Shown here: positions 58,899 through 64,000 of the stretch, piece by piece
Position numbering within the stretch: the stretch's first letter is position 1
Layout: each line of letters opens with the position of its first letter
Source of the DNA: CAZGSN01 sp964371655
GTDB taxonomy: Bacteria; Desulfobacterota; Binatia; HRBIN30
Direction of reading: 5' to 3'
DNA length: 64,000 nt
Assembly: GCA_964371655.1 (NCBI GenBank)
Contig: CAYJOD010000007.1
Location: forward strand, 81,145-145,144
The notes under the pieces: model-generated
Told to the model about the DNA's origin: nothing
The model's input: only the letters and a program-made list of their open reading frames with translations
The model's database searches: none
Made by a program: the position numbers and the translations under genes

Positions 58899-59002
58899 TC
58901 CGGGGTGAGCCCTATTGCCGGAAACGTCGCCGCTTTGCAGGGACTCGGGGTAGGCCTACGGGCGGCGCACTGGAGCTTGGTCCTTTGGCCGGCGATCGCC
59001 GG

Positions 59003-59038
59003 CCCGGTGGTATAGGCTTCCAGCCTGTACCACCGGGC
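59003..59038. repeat. Family K palindrome, copy 3
   Basis: A 36-bp near-perfect palindrome: GCCCGGTGGTATAGGCTTCC/AGCCTGTACCACCGGGC. In RNA it would form a strong hairpin between btuF and btuC. Confidence 0.8.
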
Positions 59039-59173
59039 ACTTGCTCTAGCGCGGGTGACAGCGCGCATCCGCAAGAAACTGTTCGCTGCTGGCGAGCATC
59101 AACCAGCGAATCGGCAGATCCGATCCATACACCAATGTGCTCGACTGTCTCGACAAGGTTGGAGGCCGGAACA

Positions 59174-59212
59174 GCCTTGGTGGTACAGGCTGGAAGCCTA
59201 TACCACCAAGGC
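59174..59212. repeat. Family K palindrome, copy 4
   Basis: GCCTTGGTGGTACAGGCTGG/AAGCCTATACCACCAAGGC, opposite in polarity to copy 3 and about 90 bases before the btuC start. Confidence 0.8.
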
Positions 59213-59304
59213 CTGGAGCTTCGACGCTCAGGTTCAACCCGGGTGCCACATCCAAAGGGCAAGACTGCGAAATGCCGCCTTCCATATGGCACAGGGAATC
59301 GGCC

Positions 59305-60318
59305 ATGTCGTACTTGACCAAAGCCCACTTCGCGCGAGTCATGCTGGGGCTGGCGGCGCTCCTGCTCGCCACGATCGTCGCCGCGTGCCTGATCGGCAGC
59401 GTGCACATCGATCTTTGGCGCGCCCTGCAACGCGGCCTGCCGCAAAACGTCGACGCCGTCATTCTCTTCGAGACGCGGCTGCCACGAGTGTTGCTGGCGG
59501 CGATTGTCGGCGCGGCGCTGGCCGCCGCCGGTGCGGCGCTGCAAGGTCTATTGCGCAACCCGCTTGCCGAGCCTCATCTCATCGGTATCTCCGGCGGCGC
59601 GGCGCTGGGCGCGGTCGCGGCGGTGATTGTCGGCGGGCGCCAGATCCTGGCAGAGGCGGCGCTGCTGCCGCTGGCGGCATCCGCGGGGGCGCTGCTGTCG
59701 ATGGCCATCGTCTACCGTCTCGCGCTCGTGCATGGACGCCTGCAGCCCTACGTCCTGCTGCTTGCCGGTGTCGTCTACAATGCCTTCACCGGGGCGCTGA
59801 TCATGTGTGTCAACGCGATCGCCGATCTTTACCAAGCCCAAGGTATCCTCTTCTGGCTCATGGGTAACTTGGGCACGCACAGCTACACCCTGGTCGCCGC
59901 CATCAGCGTCTACGTACTCGCCGGCAGCGCCTGGTTACTGTCCCACGCGCGTGCCCTCAACGTTCTCAGTCTCGGGGAAGAAGGCGCCGCACAGCTCGGC
60001 GTCAACGTCGATCGCGCCCGGCGCGCCGTGTTCTTCGGCTCGTCGCTGCTGGTCGGCGCGGTGGTCTCGGTCAGCGGCATGATCGGGTTCGTCGGGCTCA
60101 TCGTCCCGCACGTATTGCGGCTGCTCTTCGGCGCCGACCACCGTCTATTGATTCCGGCTTCGTTTCTTGCCGGTGCGATCTTCCTGATTTGGGCGGACAC
60201 GATCGCGCGCACGGTCCTCGGTGTCGTCGAGGTTCCGGTCGGCGTCGTCACCGCGCTGTGTGGCGGGCCGTTCTTCGTCTACCTGCTCAAGCGCGAAGGG
60301 ACACGGATCGTCGGATGA
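59305..60318 (+). CDS. btuC: Cobalamin ABC transporter permease BtuC
   Basis: A 337-residue FecCD/BtuC-type inner-membrane permease with about ten helices. Family landmarks: FETRLPRVLLAAIVGAALAAAGAALQGLLRNPLAEPHLIGISGGAALGAV (about 56-105), WLMGNLG (about 187) and GMIGFVGLIVPHVLRLLFGADHRLLIPASFLAGAIFLIWADTIAR (about 255-300), the L-loop that contacts the ATPase. ATG 59305 starts the conserved part; the longer frame upstream is repeat-derived. Works with BtuD and BtuF. Confidence 0.93.
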   Translation: MSYLTKAHFARVMLGLAALLLATIVAACLIGSVHIDLWRALQRGLPQNVDAVILFETRLPRVLLAAIVGAALAAAGAALQGLLRNPLAEPHLIGISGGAALGAVAAVIVGGRQILAEAALLPLAASAGALLSMAIVYRLALVHGRLQPYVLLLAGVVYNAFTGALIMCVNAIADLYQAQGILFWLMGNLGTHSYTLVAAISVYVLAGSAWLLSHARALNVLSLGEEGAAQLGVNVDRARRAVFFGSSLLVGAVVSVSGMIGFVGLIVPHVLRLLFGADHRLLIPASFLAGAIFLIWADTIARTVLGVVEVPVGVVTALCGGPFFVYLLKREGTRIVG

Positions 60319-60377
60319 GCACGAACACCTCATCGCGCGCTACACCCGCAACCGAAGCAGCGCCGACGGTTGGAAGC

Positions 60378-60565
60378 ACTCCCTCTCCCGCAATACTTGC
60401 GGGAGAGGGTAGGGGTGAGGGATCCGACTTCAATGTTTGCTGCGCACGTCCGCCGCAGGGCTCCGTCCTCCGCAGGGCTCCGGAGGACGGGTCCGGAGTG
60501 TACCCATCCGACGGCCCTCACCCTAACCCTCTCCCGCGCCGGAATTGGCGCGGGCGAGGGGAGCT
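60378..60565. repeat. Family G composite repeat, copy 4, between btuC and btuD
   Basis: CTCTCCCGCAATACTTGCGG / GAGAGGGTAGGGGTGAGGGA, a spacer with GCGCACGTCCGCCGCAGGGC, then CCCTCACCCTAACCCTCTCC and CGCGCCGGAATTGGCGCG. It separates btuC from btuD (268-bp gap). Confidence 0.65.
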
Positions 60566-60586
60566 GGCCTTGCTGAGGTTTTCGGG

Positions 60587-61414
60587 ATGAGCACAACCAC
60601 GGTCTTGGAGGCGGGCCACGTCGTGTTCCGATACGGTGACAACCGCGTGCTCGACGACGTGTCGTTGGCGCTGCGCGGGGGTGAGATGTTGGGCGTGATC
60701 GGACCCAACGGCTCGGGGAAGTCGACGCTGCTGCGTTTGCTCAGCGGTGTGCTGCGGCCCGCAGCCGGCGAGGTCGAGCTGCACGGACGCGCGGTCGGCA
60801 GCTACACCCAGCGCGAGCTGGCGCGTCGCGTCGCCGTGGTGCCGCAGGAGACGCTGATCGAGTTCCCATTCTCTGTGACCGAGGTGGTGCTGATGGGGCG
60901 CTCGCCGCATCTCGGCGGCTTTGCCTTCGAGGGCGATCGCGACATCGAGGTGGCGCAGCTCGCCATGCAGCGCACCGGCGTGTTGCATCTCGCCAAGCGT
61001 TCGATTCACGAGCTCAGCGGCGGCGAGCGCCAGCGTGTCATCCTGGCGCGCGCGCTGGCGCAGGAAGCGCAGGTCTTCCTACTCGACGAGCCGGCTGCCT
61101 TTCTCGATATCCGCCACGCCGTCGAGCTCTACGACCTGCTCGCCGATTTGCTGAAAGAGGGAAAGAGCGTGCTCACCGTCCTGCACGATCTCAACCTCGC
61201 GGCGATGTACTGCGATCGCGTCGGCTTGTTGAAGGGCGGGCGCCTGATCCAGGTCGGCGCACCGACCGACGTGATCACCTACGCCAACATCACCGCGGCG
61301 TACGAGACCGAGGTCTATGTCGACACCAACGACATCACCGGTGCGGTGAACGTTCTGCCGCTGAGCCGCGCCTACCGCGAGCACCTGCGCCGCGCCGCAG
61401 CGGACAAGAGCTGA
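60587..61414 (+). CDS. btuD: Cobalamin ABC transporter ATP-binding protein BtuD
   Basis: A 275-residue ABC ATPase energising BtuC. Walker A GPNGSGKST (about 42-50), Q-loop VVPQETL (about 83-89), signature LSGGERQR (about 142-149), Walker B VFLLDEPAAFLD (about 162-173) and H-loop LHDLNLAAMYCD (about 199-210) are all present. The C-terminal part resembles FecE/HmuV-type ATPases of metal-chelate importers. ATG 60587 is inferred from the MSTTTVLEAGHVVFRYG N-terminus; an upstream TTG extends into repeat G. It ends the B12 locus. Confidence 0.92.
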   Translation: MSTTTVLEAGHVVFRYGDNRVLDDVSLALRGGEMLGVIGPNGSGKSTLLRLLSGVLRPAAGEVELHGRAVGSYTQRELARRVAVVPQETLIEFPFSVTEVVLMGRSPHLGGFAFEGDRDIEVAQLAMQRTGVLHLAKRSIHELSGGERQRVILARALAQEAQVFLLDEPAAFLDIRHAVELYDLLADLLKEGKSVLTVLHDLNLAAMYCDRVGLLKGGRLIQVGAPTDVITYANITAAYETEVYVDTNDITGAVNVLPLSRAYREHLRRAAADKS

Positions 61415-61730
61415 GAATCGATATGACCCGACGCCGTAGTGTATCAGGTTGATCTTTTGACCGATGTCATTCCGAGCGGAAGCGAGGAATCTCGCGTAGG
61501 TCGGTCGTTGCGATTGTCGCGCAGCCCGGAAGATTCCTCGCCACGGAAGTGTGGAATGCTCGGAATGACCAGTGGATCAGGAATCAAACTCATACACCAG
61601 CGACGACGCTGCGAATTTGACCGCCGGCCCCAACCCGTAGTATCGACCGGGAGCAACTGGGCTCCCAGTTCTGACGGGGGGGAGGCCACAATCCCGCAAG
61701 CGAGCTCCCGCGCTTGAGAGGAGGACAGCC
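61415..61730. other. Intergenic region with family J element
   Basis: No gene is visible. 61439-61597 holds the second family J element; the remainder includes CCGGGAGCAACTGGGCTCCC. The SPFH-gene promoter presumably lies after 61600. Confidence 0.7.
61439..61597. repeat. Family J terminal-inverted-repeat element, copy 2
   Basis: Ends GTGTATCAGGTTGAT and ATCAAACTCATACAC (partly matched, about 15 bp). Internal GATGTCATTCCGAGCGGAAG and TGCTCGGAATGACC, with repeated GGAATCT/AGATTCC arms. About 159 bp, against 135 bp for copy 1. Confidence 0.7.
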
Positions 61731-63809
61731 GTGATCGACTACGTCTTGCAAGTCTTGCCCTACTGGCCTTATGCCGTGGCCCTCTTGGCTCTGGTCATGG
61801 TCTACTCGTCCATCGTCATCGTGGGCGGCACCGAGATCGCCGTGATGGAGCGTAGGTATTTCGGAACCAAGATGCCCCAGGGTCGTGTGATTGCGCTCGC
61901 GAACGAGATCGGTATCCAGGCGCGCACCCTCGGGCCGGGGCTTCATTTCCTCATCCCCTTCATCTACGCGGCAAGGAAGTATCCGTTCGCCAACATCACC
62001 GAGAACGAAGTCGGCTTTGTGGAGTCGATCGACGGCGATCCCGTGCTTCCGGGCAAGATCTTCGCCCGCGTGGTCGAGGGGCACAATTCCTTTCAGGACG
62101 GCGAGTCGTTCCTCAGGAACGGGGGGCAGAAGGGTCCGCAGATTCAGATCCTTCCTCCCGGCACCTACCGCATCAATCCCGTGCTCTTCAAAGTGCGCAA
62201 GGACAAGGCCAGAACCATCGACAAGGGGATGATCGGCGTCGTGAGCGCGCTCGACGGCCAATCGATCGCTGCCGGAAGGCTGCTCGCACACAAGGTGGAG
62301 GGGCACAGCAACTTCGAGAACGGGCAGGCCTTCCTCGACAACCAGGGCCAGAAGGGTCCGCAGATCCAGATCCTCCTGCCCGGCACCTACCGCATCAATC
62401 CCGATCTCTTCAAAGTCGAGATCCTCGACGCCACCGTGATCCCGCCGATGAAGATCGGGCTGGTGACAGCGCTCGATGGGCGGCCCCTTCCCGAAGCGGA
62501 GTACGTGGCCAAGTCGGTGCCGGGACACAGCGACTTCCAGGACGCGTCCCAGTTTCTTCAGGCAGGCGGCGAGCGCGGCCCGCAGTTCGATGTGCTCCGG
62601 CCGGGCACGTATTACGTCAATCCGCTCATGTTCAACGTCGACATGGACGACGTCGCGGTGGTCGAACGCGGCCAGGTGGCGGTGGTGGTCTCGAACGTCG
62701 GTGACGAGCCGGTCCAGGTGCGCGAGGCGATCGAGGCGGCGGCGCAGAAGGAGGGGGCGGAGGCCGGCAGCGACCTGTACCGAAACATTGAGAAGCGTTT
62801 CGAGACCGGGATCGAGCGCTACGTGGTACCCAAGGGTGTCCGCGGCATCCAGCAGGAGGTGGCCGGGCCGGGCGTGTACTACCTCAATCGCCGCGCCTAC
62901 ATCGCCTACATCGTCGACACCACGAACATCACCATCGACTGGGATGACGCCAAGGAGACGCGCTTCGACCCGCTCCGGGTGATCTCGCGCGACGGCTTCC
63001 AGATCAGCGTTTCGGTCAAGGTGGTCATCCGCGTACGACCCGATCAGGCCCCCTACATGGTGGCCAAGATCGGTTCGATCGAGAACCTCATTCTCCACGT
63101 GATCCACCCGATGATCGATTCGAGCTTCCGCAACCAGGCGTCCTCGACGTCGGCGATGAACTTCATGCAGGACCGGCAGGATGAGCAGCGCAAGGCGGAG
63201 GACCGCGCCAAGGCGGAGCTCGATCGCTACCACGTGGAGTGCGTGTCGGTGCTCATCTGTCAGATCAACCTGCCCCAGGACCTGATGGACACGCAAACCA
63301 AGAAGATCATCGCCCAACAGCAGCAGGCGATGTACCAGGATCAGCAGAAGGCCGAGCAAACCCGCATCGCGACCGAGAAGACGCGCGCCGAGGCGGATCA
63401 GCAGAAGAACCTGGTCGAGGCCGAGATCGGCGTGAAGATCGCCGAGCAGAACAAGCAGAAGGCAATCCGGTTCGCCGAGGGAGAGTCCGAGAGCATTCGG
63501 CTCCGGGCTGAAGGTGAGGCGAGGGGGATCAAGGCAAACGGCGATGCGGAAGGCGCGCGTATTCTGGCGATCGGCGAGTCGACGGCAAAGGCCTACGAGC
63601 TGCAGAACAAAGCGGTGGGCCAGCAGGGCGTCACCGCGATCGAAATCGCCAAACAGATCGCCGCGGGCAACATCAAGGTCACACCGGACCTCCTGGTCCA
63701 GGGCGGAGACAACCTCGGCGGACTGCTGGCCGCGTTCCTGACTCGAATCATCACCGGAGACGCGGCGCGGACAATGGTCGCCGAGCCCAGAAAGACGGAC
63801 GACGCGTAG
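61731..63809 (+). CDS. SPFH/flotillin-like membrane protein with triplicated N-terminal module
   Basis: A 692-residue protein with one N-terminal transmembrane helix (about 10-32). Three tandem modules of about 65-70 residues follow (about 100-160, 167-230 and 243-305), each with an EGHxxFxxGxxFL-type segment, a GQKGPQIQIL or GERGPQFDVL segment, and PGTYRINP/PGTYYVNP. The SPFH domain (about 370-520, VDTTNITIDWDDAKETRFDPLRVISRDGFQISVSVKVVIRV) leads into a long Ala/Glu/Gln/Lys coiled coil (about 500-630). It resembles flotillins that organise membrane microdomains. The GTG at 61731 has GAGGAGG six bases upstream. No NfeD partner is visible, though one could lie beyond the window. Confidence 0.88.
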   Translation: MIDYVLQVLPYWPYAVALLALVMVYSSIVIVGGTEIAVMERRYFGTKMPQGRVIALANEIGIQARTLGPGLHFLIPFIYAARKYPFANITENEVGFVESIDGDPVLPGKIFARVVEGHNSFQDGESFLRNGGQKGPQIQILPPGTYRINPVLFKVRKDKARTIDKGMIGVVSALDGQSIAAGRLLAHKVEGHSNFENGQAFLDNQGQKGPQIQILLPGTYRINPDLFKVEILDATVIPPMKIGLVTALDGRPLPEAEYVAKSVPGHSDFQDASQFLQAGGERGPQFDVLRPGTYYVNPLMFNVDMDDVAVVERGQVAVVVSNVGDEPVQVREAIEAAAQKEGAEAGSDLYRNIEKRFETGIERYVVPKGVRGIQQEVAGPGVYYLNRRAYIAYIVDTTNITIDWDDAKETRFDPLRVISRDGFQISVSVKVVIRVRPDQAPYMVAKIGSIENLILHVIHPMIDSSFRNQASSTSAMNFMQDRQDEQRKAEDRAKAELDRYHVECVSVLICQINLPQDLMDTQTKKIIAQQQQAMYQDQQKAEQTRIATEKTRAEADQQKNLVEAEIGVKIAEQNKQKAIRFAEGESESIRLRAEGEARGIKANGDAEGARILAIGESTAKAYELQNKAVGQQGVTAIEIAKQIAAGNIKVTPDLLVQGGDNLGGLLAAFLTRIITGDAARTMVAEPRKTDDA

Positions 63810-63921
63810 CGACTCGGCCGCGTCGAAGACGCGCTCCCGTCCGCGCCGCCTGCGCATTTGCGCACGCTCTCTTCCATCGTGCGCGTCGCCGTAGCCGCCG
63901 TCGCCAGAGGTTGTCTCGCAA

Positions 63922-63975
63922 CCTCGGCAAGGTGGTACAGGCCAAAGGCCACATCATTACACACATCGGCTTGCA
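63922..63975. repeat. Family K fragment at window end
   Basis: AAGGTGGTACAGGCCAAAGG and CCACATCATTACACACATCG resemble the left arm of the 52413-52785 element. The matching right arm would lie beyond the window. Confidence 0.6.
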
Positions 63976-64000
63976 TCGATTTGTTTCTGGGCTTCGATCC

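Larger units (their letters stand above)
58899..59304. other. Gap between btuF and btuC with two family K palindromes
   Basis: No gene is visible. The palindromes at 59003-59038 and 59174-59212 bracket about 135 bases. They separate btuF and btuC, which would be expected to lie close together. Confidence 0.7.

Noticed and set aside
52413..59212. Repeated palindromes considered as a CRISPR array
   Set aside because: Spacing is irregular (hundreds to thousands of bases), the units are not uniform direct repeats, and no cas genes are present.
61590..63857. 755-codon minus-strand open frame opposite the SPFH gene
   Set aside because: A GC-rich shadow; its composition is His/Leu/Val/Asp/Arg-rich, with no recognisable domain, whereas the plus strand encodes a clear SPFH protein.

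Overview
This 64 kb window is chromosomal DNA from a GC-rich Gram-negative bacterium. An outer membrane is implied by a heptose adenylyltransferase (RfaE2), a TonB-dependent receptor, a lipoprotein and a beta-barrel protein. Dockerin-like repeats, a myxobacterial-type cysteine-rich repeat, a flotillin-like protein and several small families that I associate with deltaproteobacterial genomes point to the former Deltaproteobacteria (Myxococcota, Desulfobacterota or Binatota-like). There is no rRNA or tRNA gene to settle this. Coding density is moderate, because intergenic space is crowded with dispersed palindromic repeats of at least ten families.

Layout. 0-5 kb: the 5' part of a penicillin-acylase gene, a lipoprotein, a nickel/cobalt transporter, an unknown two-gene cassette and pterin carbinolamine dehydratase. 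5-16 kb: a molybdopterin oxidoreductase, a hotdog thioesterase, an MFS permease, YjbR and DUF309 proteins, a deazaflavin-type nitroreductase relative, PgsA, HflX, a methyltransferase and an OB-fold exported protein. 16-26 kb: a zinc alcohol dehydrogenase, two exported proteins, a three-gene cysteine-rich operon, a MASE1/PAS histidine kinase with its LuxR-type regulator, and a large secreted protein. 26-35 kb: VapBC, a DUF3108 protein, a TPP enzyme, an MgtC/DUF4010 membrane protein, an unknown low-GC three-gene cassette and HicAB. 35-50 kb: a housekeeping stretch (CMP-kinase-like, Rel, RidA, L28, RfaE2, a BNR-repeat protein with a MoaD-like partner, PemK-type toxin-antitoxin, Pgi, MutL, MiaA, glutaredoxin, SDR).

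50.5-61.4 kb is a vitamin B12 acquisition locus. A cobalamin riboswitch with a terminator-like hairpin precedes a secreted beta-propeller, a secreted dockerin protein, a BtuB-like receptor, a second (dockerin plus propeller) secreted protein, and the BtuF, BtuC and BtuD transporter parts. The three extra secreted proteins are the most attractive functional novelty. Their place beside btuB recalls the BtuG/BtuH capture proteins of Bacteroides, but the domain organisation differs. An SPFH/flotillin-like protein closes the window.

The strongest structural novelty is a dispersed element of exactly 161 bp, present five times. It has 12-bp terminal inverted repeats (GAGACTGTCGAT) and a long internal hairpin. 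Perfect 4-bp flanking direct repeats are present at four of the five copies. In each case it lies in or near the centre of another palindromic repeat built on CCCTCTCCC/GGGAGAGGG. It looks like a non-autonomous, REP-targeting miniature transposon. One copy has landed inside the 5' part of btuF without closing the reading frame.
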